Source of the DNA: Sphingomonadales bacterium UBA658
Lineage (GTDB): Bacteria > Pseudomonadota > Alphaproteobacteria > Sphingomonadales > Sphingomonadaceae
NCBI GenBank assembly: GCA_002299195.1
Contig: DBOA01000072.1
Coordinates: forward strand, 1 to 5,389
DNA: 5,389 nucleotides
Direction of reading: 5' to 3'
In this document: positions 1-5,389 of the stretch, piece by piece
Layout of the letters: each line of letters begins with the position of its first letter
Position numbering within the stretch: the first letter of the stretch is position 1
The notes under the pieces: generated by a model
Seen by the model: only the letters and a program-made list of their open reading frames with translations
The model's database searches: none
Told to the model about the DNA's origin: nothing
Position numbers and translations under genes: made by a program

Positions 1-137
1 TTTTCGGCAACCGGACCGACGAATTGCCCGCCAGCTATGCGCGCTATTTGCTCAACGGTATTCGCCGTGACTTGGATTTCGGTGCGGTACCCGTGCGCAT
101 CAATTTCCGTTCATCAAAGAACCCGTTCGCGGATTAG
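1..137 (+). CDS. der: GTPase Der (EngA), C-terminal fragment
   Basis: This is the last 44 codons of a gene that enters from the left edge; the reading frame begins at base 3 and ends in TAG at 135-137. The visible residues include DELPASYARYLLNGIRRDLD and, near the end, VPVRINFRSSKNPF. This matches the C-terminal KH-like domain of Der/EngA, where a DELP-SY-RYL segment is followed by a P(I/V)R strand and a terminal NP(F/Y) motif. Der is a GTPase with two tandem G domains that acts in the cytoplasm on maturation of the 50S ribosomal subunit. The KH-like domain contacts the G domains and takes part in RNA/ribosome interaction. Both G domains lie outside the window, so only the identity of the tail can be judged. 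The tail is short and lacks the basic extension found in E. coli Der. Confidence 0.88.
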   Translation, partial: FGNRTDELPASYARYLLNGIRRDLDFGAVPVRINFRSSKNPFAD

Positions 138-148
138 TCTTGCACCCG

Positions 149-164
149 GCGCGGTCTGCCGCGC
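149..164 (+). other. Small GC-rich stem-loop downstream of der
   Basis: GCGCGG at 149-154 pairs perfectly with CCGCGC at 159-164 across a four-base TCTG loop, starting 12 bases after the der stop. No T-tract follows, so it is not a classical intrinsic terminator. It could act as a weak terminator, a 3'-end stabiliser of the der mRNA, or nothing. The rest of the 105-base gap (138-242) shows no further gene and no convincing promoter, which leaves open whether hpt is co-transcribed with der. Confidence 0.3.
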
Positions 165-230
165 AGCTACGTCAACGCTCTGTTTACTTCTTCCGATGTA
201 CTGTCGTGCCGGACCGTATTTCCGTGTCCC

Positions 231-235
231 GGGAG
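231..235 (+). promoter_or_regulatory. Ribosome binding site of the Hpt gene (decides a TTG start)
   Basis: GGGAG lies seven bases before the TTG at 243. An in-frame TAG occupies 240-242, directly before that TTG, so the frame cannot begin earlier. The first in-frame ATG would fall inside the Hpt helix bundle, around codon 47. Together these make TTG the start. Confidence 0.65.
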
Positions 236-242
236 CAAATAG

Positions 243-674
243 TTGACGAACGATCCGGATGGACTGATTGACTGGAACGCTTTTGGCGAAACCCGCAACC
301 TATTGGGTGCAGGCTTTGTGCGCATATTGGGCTATTTCCTTGAAGACGGCACGAAATCGGTCGCCGCAATCGAAGAAGCCATGCGCCTGAAAGATTCGAC
401 AAAGCTGGTGATGCCTGCGCACACATTAAAAGGTGAGGCATGGCAATTTGGCGCGAATCGCTTGGCATTGTTGGCCGAAGAAATTGAAGTCGCCGCGCGG
501 CATTATGTCGAAATCCAGATTGACCCGTCCGAACTTGTTGAAAAGGTCGTTCGCCTGCGTCCGCTGTTCGAAGCGACAGTGTTGGCGCTCGAAGCCGAAA
601 CCAGTCCATTGGTCGAGCGCCGTCCGGTGGCGGCCGCCCAACGCAACGCCCTTGGCGGAATGCGCTTGGGCTGA
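243..674 (+). CDS. Stand-alone Hpt (histidine phosphotransfer) domain protein
   Basis: This 143-residue soluble protein consists essentially of one Hpt domain. The signature is AHTLKGEAWQFGANRLALLA at residues 59-78; His60 is the predicted phospho-accepting histidine, followed by the usual LKG and a hydrophobic helix ending in EEIE. Helices of about residues 15-50 and 95-118 would complete the four-helix bundle. Hpt proteins relay phosphate between the receiver domain of a hybrid histidine kinase and a response regulator. No kinase catalytic domain, receiver domain or membrane segment is present. The last 25 residues, rich in Ala and Arg, lie outside the fold and look disordered. Translation starts at TTG. 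No partner kinase or regulator gene lies in this window, so its signalling pathway is unknown. It follows der on the same strand and may share its transcript. Its TGA stop abuts the stop of bfr on the other strand. Confidence 0.85.
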   Translation: MTNDPDGLIDWNAFGETRNLLGAGFVRILGYFLEDGTKSVAAIEEAMRLKDSTKLVMPAHTLKGEAWQFGANRLALLAEEIEVAARHYVEIQIDPSELVEKVVRLRPLFEATVLALEAETSPLVERRPVAAAQRNALGGMRLG

Positions 675-1154
675 TTAGTCTTCGGGCGGTTGCGACTGCA
701 ACTGAACGTAGTTTTCCATGCCCATGCGTGCGATCATGTCGAACTGCTTTTCCAGCACGTCAACATGCTCTTCTTCGTTCTCAAGAATTTCGGCAAACAG
801 ATCGCGGCTGACATAATCCCGAACAGCTTCGCTGTGCGCGATGGCATCTTTCAGTTGCGACAGAGCTTCATACTCAAGCTCTAAATCGGCTTTCAGGATT
901 TCTTCGACCGTTTCGCCAATGCGCAAGCGTCCGAGAAGCTGAAAATTTGGCAACCCGTCCAAGAACAAGATACGCTCCGCCAGCCTGTCGGCATGCTTCA
1001 TCTCGTCAATCGACTCATGCCGTTCAAAATGTGCCAGTTTGGAAACGCCCCAATTGTCGAGCATACGATAATGCAGCCAATATTGGTTCACGGCGGTCAA
1101 TTCATTTTTGAGCGCCTCATTTAGATACTCAATGACCTTTGCATCACCCTTCAT
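675..1154 (-). CDS. bfr: Bacterioferritin
   Basis: This 159-residue protein has the full length and pattern of bacterioferritin, the heme-containing ferritin that forms a hollow 24-subunit shell in the cytoplasm, oxidises Fe(II) and stores it as a ferric mineral. All the ferroxidase ligands are present at the canonical numbering: Glu18, Glu51, His54, Glu94, Glu127 and His130. Met52, the residue whose pair across the two-fold axis ligates heme b, is present in the segment ESIDEMKHADRLAERILFL. It is therefore the heme-binding, catalytically complete type rather than a degenerate subunit. The ATG start is supported by AAGGA (complement of 1162-1166) seven bases upstream. bfd lies 100 bases upstream on the same strand, which fits a shared role in iron storage and release. 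The gene converges on the Hpt gene with no spacer between the two stop codons (675-677 and 672-674), so any terminator must lie inside the neighbouring coding sequence. Confidence 0.96.
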   Translation of the reverse strand: MKGDAKVIEYLNEALKNELTAVNQYWLHYRMLDNWGVSKLAHFERHESIDEMKHADRLAERILFLDGLPNFQLLGRLRIGETVEEILKADLELEYEALSQLKDAIAHSEAVRDYVSRDLFAEILENEEEHVDVLEKQFDMIARMGMENYVQLQSQPPED

Positions 1155-1182
1155 GGCACAATCCTTTATTGTTTATCGAATC

Positions 1183-1211
1183 AAGATAGCGTGAAATATG
1201 CCCCAGTTGAA
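1183..1211 (-). promoter_or_regulatory. Candidate bfr promoter in the bfd-bfr gap
   Basis: On the minus strand TTCAAC (complement of 1206-1211) and TATCTT (complement of 1183-1188) are separated by 17 bases, a reasonable match to a housekeeping -35/-10 pair. It would start transcription just upstream of the bfr ribosome binding site. It would allow bfr to be transcribed independently of bfd, although read-through from bfd remains possible because no strong terminator is seen in the 100-base gap. This is a pattern match only. Confidence 0.35.
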
Positions 1212-1254
1212 GGCGAAAAGTGCCGTGAAACCGCCAATTATCGGATAGCTAATG

Positions 1255-1425
1255 CTACGCGGTCGCAGGTCCGGCGCTGATAATATTTCGGGCAAAGGTC
1301 AGGCACTGGCCGCATTTCGGTTTGCGACCAAGGCGCGCGTACACATCATTCGGACGCTCAGATCCGCAACGGACCGCAGCGCGCAGGTCTTTTTCCCGGA
1401 TGGCATTACACACGCAAACGACCAT
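1255..1425 (-). CDS. bfd: Bacterioferritin-associated ferredoxin (Bfd), 56 residues
   Basis: The minus strand encodes a 56-residue protein starting MVVCVCNAIREKDLRAAVRC and ending at TAG. Cys4, Cys6, Cys38 and Cys41 form the C-x-C...C-x-x-C pattern of the BFD-like [2Fe-2S] domain; the second pair sits in KCGQC. The CVCNAI opening and the GQC turn are typical of Bfd. In well-studied bacteria, reduced Bfd binds at the Bfr subunit interface near the heme and donates electrons to mobilise stored Fe(III) as Fe(II). A very good ribosome binding site, AGGAGA (complement of 1432-1437), lies six bases before the ATG. The gene is upstream of bfr on the same strand with a 100-base gap, supporting the pairing. 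An extra cysteine, Cys20, is not a cluster ligand in the family pattern. The protein is short, near the lower end for the family, with only about 15 residues after the last cysteine. Confidence 0.93.
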   Translation of the reverse strand: MVVCVCNAIREKDLRAAVRCGSERPNDVYARLGRKPKCGQCLTFARNIISAGPATA

Positions 1426-1445
1426 GAAACATCTCCTAAGAGGCG

Positions 1446-1474
1446 TTCATAGTGTTAATGCGAATTGATTGCAA
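1446..1474 (-). promoter_or_regulatory. Candidate promoter of bfd
   Basis: TTGCAA (complement of 1469-1474) and TATGAA (complement of 1446-1451) are separated by 17 bases on the minus strand. The predicted start would fall just upstream of the bfd ribosome binding site, giving a short leader. The elements sit between the stop of the DUF418 gene and bfd, so bfd-bfr can be transcribed apart from the DUF418 gene. It overlaps an inverted repeat listed separately. Assigned by pattern only. Confidence 0.4.
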
Positions 1475-1484
1475 TAGCATTAAC
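1454..1484. repeat. Inverted repeat over the bfd promoter, possible operator
   Basis: GTTAATGC at 1454-1461 is exactly inverted as GCATTAAC at 1477-1484, with 15 bases between. Inside lies ATTGCAAT (1468-1475), itself a perfect palindrome, which contains the candidate -35 hexamer. The right arm overlaps the TAA stop of the DUF418 gene. The AT-rich, symmetric layout over a promoter suggests a binding site for a dimeric repressor. Given the downstream iron genes, a Fur-family protein such as Fur or Irr is the natural guess, but the match to any consensus is partial and this is inference. With a 15-base loop and no following T-tract it is a poor terminator candidate. Confidence 0.4.
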
Positions 1485-2709
1485 GGCGCAGCGGCTGCAT
1501 CTGCCCGCGGGCCAGGCTGCGCCACAACCACTCCAACGGGCCATAGCGATGTTTTGTCAGCCATGGTTGCGACCATGACAGCATCACCGCCCACATCGTC
1601 AGCACATATGCCCACAGACCAAGACGGCTAACTTCGCCGAACAGGCCAAAGCCATAGCCGTAGAAAAGGGTGGTCATGATGATGCTTGTGCCGAGATAAT
1701 TGGTAAAGGCCGCGCGTCCGGCGGCGGCGACACGCGACATCAGCGGACTGCCGCCAAAACGTGCAATGAGTAAAATCAGCACCGCCGCATATCCGATGGT
1801 CAGCATGAGGCGCGGTATCGCCCCCCAAAAGAATAAAATCGCGAGCGCCGTAACCGCGTCATATTGGCTGACGATCATCCAAAGCGCGAGCAGGCCGGTC
1901 GCGATCAGACCGCCCGGTACCAGCCGCCATGCCCAGCGGCGGTAATCCGCGGGCGACCAGCTGCCCAAAATGAACCCGCTTTTGTTCATGGCCATGCCGA
2001 CCATCATCAGCGGCAGCGTTTCGGCGATCGACATGAAGACCACACCAAATAAGGCTGGCCAATCGGCGAGCTTGTCCGCGACAATCTGTAGATACGGGCC
2101 GCGGTGCAGATCGACCTGCGCCGGGATATCAAAGCTGAAATCAGGGCTCGATTTCACCTCATTATATTGCCGCACCAAATCCGCCGACGCGTCGGGCTGG
2201 GTCGCCAGATATTGCAGGATTTGCAGCCCGCCAAATTGCAGCCCCCAAAAGGCAAGCCCCAGGCTGAAGATAATCAACGCCCATTTGACCAAACGCACGG
2301 GCGCCCAGTCGCGAACGTGAAAAGCGACCATCCCGGCCATGGCGTACAGGAACAATATGTCGCCAAACCAAATGAAGAAATAATGCGCGAGGCCGAAGAC
2401 CGCGAGCCACGCCATGCGCCGATAATGCACATGCGCCGCGCTTTCGCCATTGGACGACGCACGATCGGTTATCAAAATCAGGCTCGCACCGAACAATAAA
2501 GAGAACAGCCCGCGCATTTTGCCGTCGATGAACACAAACGAAAACAGCCACGCCATCCGATCGGCAAAGGTTTCAGCGCCATAGGCCGCAGGGGTGATAT
2601 AGGCCCATTCGGGCATCGCGAAGCCGATGATATTCATCGCCAATATCCCCATCACCGCAAAGCCGCGCATGGCGTCCAGCGTGATGTATCTGCTTTCCGA
2701 TGTCTGCAT
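1480..2709 (-). CDS. DUF418/YeiB-family polytopic membrane protein
   Basis: This 409-residue inner-membrane protein has about ten hydrophobic segments, roughly at residues 15-33, 66-82, 98-115, 118-132, 142-162, 218-238, 262-281, 302-317, 341-358 and 363-380. Family hallmarks are visible in order: ITLDAMRGFAVMGILAMNI at the N-terminus, DGKMRGLFSLLFGAS (62-76), an FGDIL segment (115-119), a 170-210 loop predicted outside the membrane, GRAAFTNYLGTS (331-342), and GPLEWLWRSL near the C-terminus (390-399), the end block of DUF418. The length is typical. The opening LD..RG motif resembles that of membrane acyltransferase-like families, so an acyl-transfer or transport role has been supposed for the family; no substrate is established and none can be read here. 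The ATG is preceded by a G-rich ribosome binding site (complement of 2714-2719). It lies 54 bases upstream of bfd on the same strand and is divergent from coq4; neither neighbour explains its function. Confidence 0.88.
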   Translation of the reverse strand: MQTSESRYITLDAMRGFAVMGILAMNIIGFAMPEWAYITPAAYGAETFADRMAWLFSFVFIDGKMRGLFSLLFGASLILITDRASSNGESAAHVHYRRMAWLAVFGLAHYFFIWFGDILFLYAMAGMVAFHVRDWAPVRLVKWALIIFSLGLAFWGLQFGGLQILQYLATQPDASADLVRQYNEVKSSPDFSFDIPAQVDLHRGPYLQIVADKLADWPALFGVVFMSIAETLPLMMVGMAMNKSGFILGSWSPADYRRWAWRLVPGGLIATGLLALWMIVSQYDAVTALAILFFWGAIPRLMLTIGYAAVLILLIARFGGSPLMSRVAAAGRAAFTNYLGTSIIMTTLFYGYGFGLFGEVSRLGLWAYVLTMWAVMLSWSQPWLTKHRYGPLEWLWRSLARGQMQPLRR

Positions 2710-2730
2710 AACGCCCCCTGTGTTATTCCA

Positions 2731-2759
2731 TTAATACAGAAGTCCGCGAAACCCGTCCA
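2731..2759 (-). promoter_or_regulatory. Weak candidate promoter of the DUF418 gene
   Basis: On the minus strand TGGACG (complement of 2754-2759) and TATTAA (complement of 2731-2736) are 17 bases apart, each matching four of six consensus positions. The location, in the divergent gap with coq4, is right. The match is weak. Confidence 0.25.
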
Positions 2760-2778
2760 GCGCGTTAAGCTTTTGTTA

Positions 2779-2807
2779 TTGACATGAATGTAGGTAGTAA
2801 ATATCCC
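2779..2807 (+). promoter_or_regulatory. Candidate promoter of coq4
   Basis: A perfect TTGACA at 2779-2784 is followed after 17 bases by TATCCC at 2802-2807, an imperfect -10. Transcription would begin around 2814-2816, about 20 bases before the ATG at 2835. The -35 hexamer overlaps the more upstream in-frame ATG at 2784, which argues against that ATG as the start of translation. Confidence 0.45.
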
Positions 2808-2834
2808 TATCGCATAATTAGCTTTGGATTCGCC

Positions 2835-3611
2835 ATGATCGAACTGTATTTCTCGCATCCTGATCGCCCCCCTGCAAAGATTCAGCCGCTGAAAGCGTGG
2901 CGTCATTTTCGTAAGCTGATCGCGAATAAGGAAGACACCGAGCAGGTCTTTCACATCATTGCGGCGCTCAGCGGCCGCAAGTTCGGCGAAATGGCGCGGA
3001 AGTTTTGGGAAACACCAAAGGGTAAGGCATTGCTCGAAAGCAATGAACGCCTCATCGACATGCTCGACGACCATGACAGCATCAAGAAGCTGCCAGCCGG
3101 CACCGTTGGCCGTGCCTATGTCGAGTTCATGGAGCGCGAAGGTTTGAGCGCGGCGGGTCTTGAGGCCGAATATGCCCAGTTCCGGACATCCTATCCCGAT
3201 TTCGGCGATGTGGTTGAACGTTATGGCGACCGTTTGCGCGATACCCATGACATGCTGCACATCCTAACCGGATATGGCCGTGACGCGCTGGGTGAACAAT
3301 GCGTGCTTGGTTTTACCTATGCGCAAAACCACAATCTGGGTGTTGGCTTCATTGCTTATGCCGGCGGGCTGGAACTAAAATATCGCGTCGCAAAATCCGC
3401 GCCGATTATGAAAGCCGTCCACGAAGGCTATCGCATCGGCAAAGCGGCGAAGAACATTGCGCAGGAAGATATCGCCGCCTTGTTACGCGAGCCTTTGGCC
3501 GATGCACGCAAGCGTTTGGGCATCGCAGAGCCATTGACCTACAAGGCCGCGCATGCAGCGATGCGTTCGGGCGGCATTGATCCGTATAATCTGCTGGCAC
3601 CTGCCGTTTAA
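2835..3611 (+). CDS. coq4: Coq4-family ubiquinone biosynthesis protein
   Basis: This 258-residue protein carries the Coq4 signature HDxxH-x11-E: HDMLH at residues 138-142 with Glu154 (His138, Asp139, His142, Glu154), the predicted metal-binding set. The surrounding YGDRLRDTHDMLHILTGYGR block, the preceding LPAGTVGRAY segment, and the NHNLGVGF stretch downstream also fit the family. Coq4 acts in coenzyme Q biosynthesis. In eukaryotes it organises the mitochondrial Q-biosynthetic complex, and it has been linked to oxidative decarboxylation at ring carbon 1; bacterial homologues in alphaproteobacteria are presumed to act on the same pathway at the membrane. No signal peptide or membrane span is seen. 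An in-frame ATG at 2784 would add 17 residues, but it has no ribosome binding site and overlaps a perfect TTGACA. The ATG at 2835 has a GGA six bases upstream and is preferred. No other ubi/coq gene is visible nearby. Confidence 0.87.
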   Translation: MIELYFSHPDRPPAKIQPLKAWRHFRKLIANKEDTEQVFHIIAALSGRKFGEMARKFWETPKGKALLESNERLIDMLDDHDSIKKLPAGTVGRAYVEFMEREGLSAAGLEAEYAQFRTSYPDFGDVVERYGDRLRDTHDMLHILTGYGRDALGEQCVLGFTYAQNHNLGVGFIAYAGGLELKYRVAKSAPIMKAVHEGYRIGKAAKNIAQEDIAALLREPLADARKRLGIAEPLTYKAAHAAMRSGGIDPYNLLAPAV

Positions 3612-3614
3612 CGC

Positions 3615-3632
3615 CTGCTTCGGCTGAAGCGG
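3615..3632 (+). other. Stem-loop downstream of coq4
   Basis: GCTTC at 3617-3621 pairs with GAAGC at 3626-3630 across a GGCT loop; one wobble pair and one C-G pair extend the stem to 3615 and 3632. It begins three bases after the coq4 stop. No T-tract follows, so it is at best a weak terminator or an mRNA 3'-end protector. Confidence 0.35.
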
Positions 3633-3638
3633 AATGAT

Positions 3639-3662
3639 GATGGAAAGCCTTAGCTTTCCATC
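3639..3662. terminator. Ten-base-pair hairpin at the coq4/purL convergence
   Basis: Bases 3639-3648 pair perfectly with 3653-3662 across a CTTA loop. The symmetric stem forms in either transcript, so it could serve both convergent genes. The loop contains the purL stop codon, and one arm is the final codons of purL. Neither side has a run of T, so termination by this hairpin alone is uncertain; blocking of RNA decay from the 3' end is an equally good reading. Confidence 0.45.
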
Positions 3663-5389
3663 CAGTCCTTAAAGAAGCTTTCATGTGCATTGCGCAATGT
3701 TGCGATGGGCACGTCAAAGCCCGGCCCTGCGACTGACGTTCCGCCAACGGTGCCGATCCGCGTCATCGGAATGCCTGCGGCCTGTATTTGGTCGGCAGCG
3801 GCGCTGGTCACAATATAGCGCGCCTGATCTTCGCCAAACGCCGTGAAGGCGTCGCTAATTTCTTCGAGCGCACATCCCTTACCGCTGGCCAAGGCCATTT
3901 CGGTCAAGGCCACAAGCAAACCACCGTCGGCAACGTCATGCACCGCATTGACCTTGCCATCTTGAATCAGCTGACGGACAAATTCTGCGTGCGCGCGTTC
4001 TTGGCCGAGGTCGACCGATGGCGCCGCGCCGTCTTCACGGCCATGCAGTTCGCGCAGCCATAAGGACTGGCCCAGATGCCCATTATTATGGCCAATGACG
4101 AAGATGCCGTCGCCGTCGGTTTTAAACCCGATGGTCGCCATCTTGCCGACGTCTTCAAGCACACCCACGCCGCCAATGGCTGGCGTCGGCAAAATCGCAC
4201 TGCCACCGCCGGTGGCCTTGCTTTCATTGTAGAGCGACACATTGCCCGACACGATTGGGTAATCGAGCGCGCGGCACGCGTCGCCCATCCCTTCGAGGCA
4301 GCCGACGATTTGCGCCATGATCTCGGGGCGCTGCGGGTTGGCGAAGTTGAGGCAGTTGGTAATCGCAAGCGGCGTCGCGCCGACCGCGCTGATATTGCGA
4401 TAAGTTTCGGCAACCGCTTGCTTGCCGCCTTCATATGGGTCAGCATAGCAATAACGCGGGGTGCAATCTGTGCTCATCGCCAGCGCGCGATTGGTGCCGT
4501 GAATGCGCACGACAGCTGCATCACCGCCCGAAAGCTGTGCCGTGTCGCCGCCGACCTGGCTATCATATTGCTGCCAAATCCACGCGCGTGACGCGATGTC
4601 CGGGCTTGCCATCAGCTTAAGCAAATCCGCGCCTAGGTCTTTGCTGGCGGGAACATCGCCAAGCGGCTGGACATTGGCCCATGCCTTATATTCTTCCTTC
4701 GACGCCGCCGGGCGGTCGTACAAAGGCGCGTCTTCGGCCAATGGCCCAAGCGGAATGTCGCAGACGACCTCGCCCTTCCACGTCAGCACCATATGGCCCG
4801 TGTCGGTGACTTCGCCGATGACCGCGAAATCGAGTTCCCATTTGTCGAAAATGGCCTTCGCAAATTCCTCACGGCCGGGCTTGAGCACCATGAGCATGCG
4901 CTCCTGGCTTTCCGACAGCATCATTTCATACGGCGTCATGCCCTCTTCGCGGCATGGCACCTTGTCCATGTCGAGGATGATACCGGCCTTGCCATTGGTG
5001 GCCATTTCGACGCTTGAGCTGGTCAGGCCAGCCGCGCCCATATCCTGAATCGCGACAATCGCATCCGACGCCATGAGTTCAAGGCATGCCTCAATCAGCA
5101 GCTTTTCGGTGAATGGATCACCGACCTGAACCGTCGGGCGTTTTTCTTCAATGTCTGCGCCGAAATCCGCCGATGCCATGGTCGCGCCATGAATACCGTC
5201 GCGGCCTGTTTTGGACCCGACATAGACGATCGGGTTGCCAAGGCCGGTTGCGGCCGAATAGAAAATCTTGTCCTGATCGGCGACGCCAACGGTCATGGCG
5301 TTGACGAGGATGTTGCCGTCATAAGCCGGGTGGAAATTGGTTTCGCCGCCCACGGTGGGCACGCCAACACAATTGCCATAGCCGCCAAT
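3650..5389 (-). CDS. purL: Phosphoribosylformylglycinamidine synthase subunit PurL (5' part outside window)
   Basis: The C-terminal 579 residues are visible; the frame is open to the right edge. The GTG at 5360-5362 is an internal valine codon, because the conserved IGGYGNCVGVPTVGGE block runs across it. PurL uses ATP to convert FGAR and glutamine-derived ammonia to FGAM, the fourth step of purine biosynthesis, in the cytoplasm. The visible part holds the end of the first AIRS N-domain and its C-domain (GRDGIHGA at about 62-69, QDMGAAGLTSSS at 115-126, SESQERM at 159-165). The second AIRS pair follows (NCLNFANP at 345-352, GNVSLYNE at 382-389, VHDVADGGL at 483-491). The protein ends without a glutaminase domain, so it is the small-type PurL that works with separate PurQ and PurS. 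Small PurL proteins are about 730-750 residues, so roughly 150-170 residues are missing upstream. The TAA stop lies inside a hairpin shared with convergent coq4. Confidence 0.96.
   Translation of the reverse strand: MGGYGNCVGVPTVGGETNFHPAYDGNILVNAMTVGVADQDKIFYSAATGLGNPIVYVGSKTGRDGIHGATMASADFGADIEEKRPTVQVGDPFTEKLLIEACLELMASDAIVAIQDMGAAGLTSSSVEMATNGKAGIILDMDKVPCREEGMTPYEMMLSESQERMLMVLKPGREEFAKAIFDKWELDFAVIGEVTDTGHMVLTWKGEVVCDIPLGPLAEDAPLYDRPAASKEEYKAWANVQPLGDVPASKDLGADLLKLMASPDIASRAWIWQQYDSQVGGDTAQLSGGDAAVVRIHGTNRALAMSTDCTPRYCYADPYEGGKQAVAETYRNISAVGATPLAITNCLNFANPQRPEIMAQIVGCLEGMGDACRALDYPIVSGNVSLYNESKATGGGSAILPTPAIGGVGVLEDVGKMATIGFKTDGDGIFVIGHNNGHLGQSLWLRELHGREDGAAPSVDLGQERAHAEFVRQLIQDGKVNAVHDVADGGLLVALTEMALASGKGCALEEISDAFTAFGEDQARYIVTSAAADQIQAAGIPMTRIGTVGGTSVAGPGFDVPIATLRNAHESFFKDWMES

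Noticed and set aside
184..609. A 141-codon minus-strand frame opposite the Hpt gene
   Set aside because: The plus strand carries a clear Hpt motif with ribosome binding site; the opposing translation has no recognisable domain.
1252..1452. A 66-codon plus-strand open frame opposite bfd
   Set aside because: It is antisense to bfd over almost its entire length, has no recognisable domain or ribosome binding site, and its amino-acid composition looks like a shadow frame.
1570..3084. A 17-base exact direct repeat, CGACCATGACAGCATCA, at 1570-1586 and 3068-3084
   Set aside because: Both copies lie in coding sequence of unrelated genes on opposite strands and encode unrelated residues (HDS in coq4). 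No flanking structure or third copy was seen, so coincidence is the simplest reading, although a match this long is not common by chance in 5 kb.
2652..3260. A 202-codon minus-strand frame opposite coq4 and the DUF418 start
   Set aside because: It runs through two well-supported genes and the divergent promoter region, and its translation shows no family resemblance.
3967..4591. Long open frames (159 and 171 codons) overlapping purL in other frames on both strands
   Set aside because: They lie wholly inside the highly conserved purL coding sequence and give Arg/Ala-rich, low-information translations typical of shadow frames in GC-rich DNA.
5360..5362. GTG as the start codon of purL
   Set aside because: The frame stays open to the window edge and the upstream residues IGGYGNCVG belong to a conserved PurL block, so this GTG is an internal valine.
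1..5389. Search for mobile elements, CRISPR arrays, toxin-antitoxin pairs, tRNA or a defence system
   Set aside because: No transposase, integrase, regularly spaced repeats, cloverleaf or defence-gene motif was seen; the genes are housekeeping or known families with little intergenic space.

Overview
The window looks like ordinary chromosomal DNA from an alphaproteobacterium, most likely of the order Sphingomonadales. The reasons are moderate-to-high GC, the protein sequences (the Der tail, the small-type PurL and a bacterial Coq4), and a der-Hpt neighbourhood that I associate with that order. No database search was possible, so the genus is left open. No mobile element, CRISPR array, rRNA or tRNA was seen.

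Layout from left to right. The 3' end of der (ribosome-assembly GTPase) is followed, after a 105-base gap, by a small stand-alone Hpt phosphotransfer protein that starts with TTG. Its stop codon abuts the stop codon of a convergent gene, bfr (bacterioferritin). Upstream of bfr on the minus strand is a 56-residue gene for bacterioferritin-associated ferredoxin (bfd). It is short enough to be missed by a length cutoff, but its Cys4/Cys6/Cys38/Cys41 pattern and ribosome binding site are clear. Further upstream on the same strand is a 409-residue polytopic membrane protein of the DUF418/YeiB family. Divergent from it, on the plus strand, is a Coq4-family ubiquinone-biosynthesis protein. It converges on purL (FGAM synthase, small-type), whose 5' part runs off the right edge.

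How the genes relate. bfd and bfr form an iron storage and release module. Bfr oxidises and stores iron in a heme-containing 24-mer, and Bfd passes electrons to the Bfr heme so that ferric iron can be reduced and released. A candidate promoter with an overlapping inverted repeat sits upstream of bfd, as expected for an iron-regulated unit, though the regulator cannot be named from sequence alone. The other genes are housekeeping (der, coq4, purL) or of unknown role (Hpt, DUF418), with no obvious pathway joining them.

Nothing here amounts to a new biological system. The items most worth a second look are the short bfd gene with its inverted-repeat promoter, the orphan Hpt protein next to der, the coq4 start site, and the hairpins where coq4 and purL converge.
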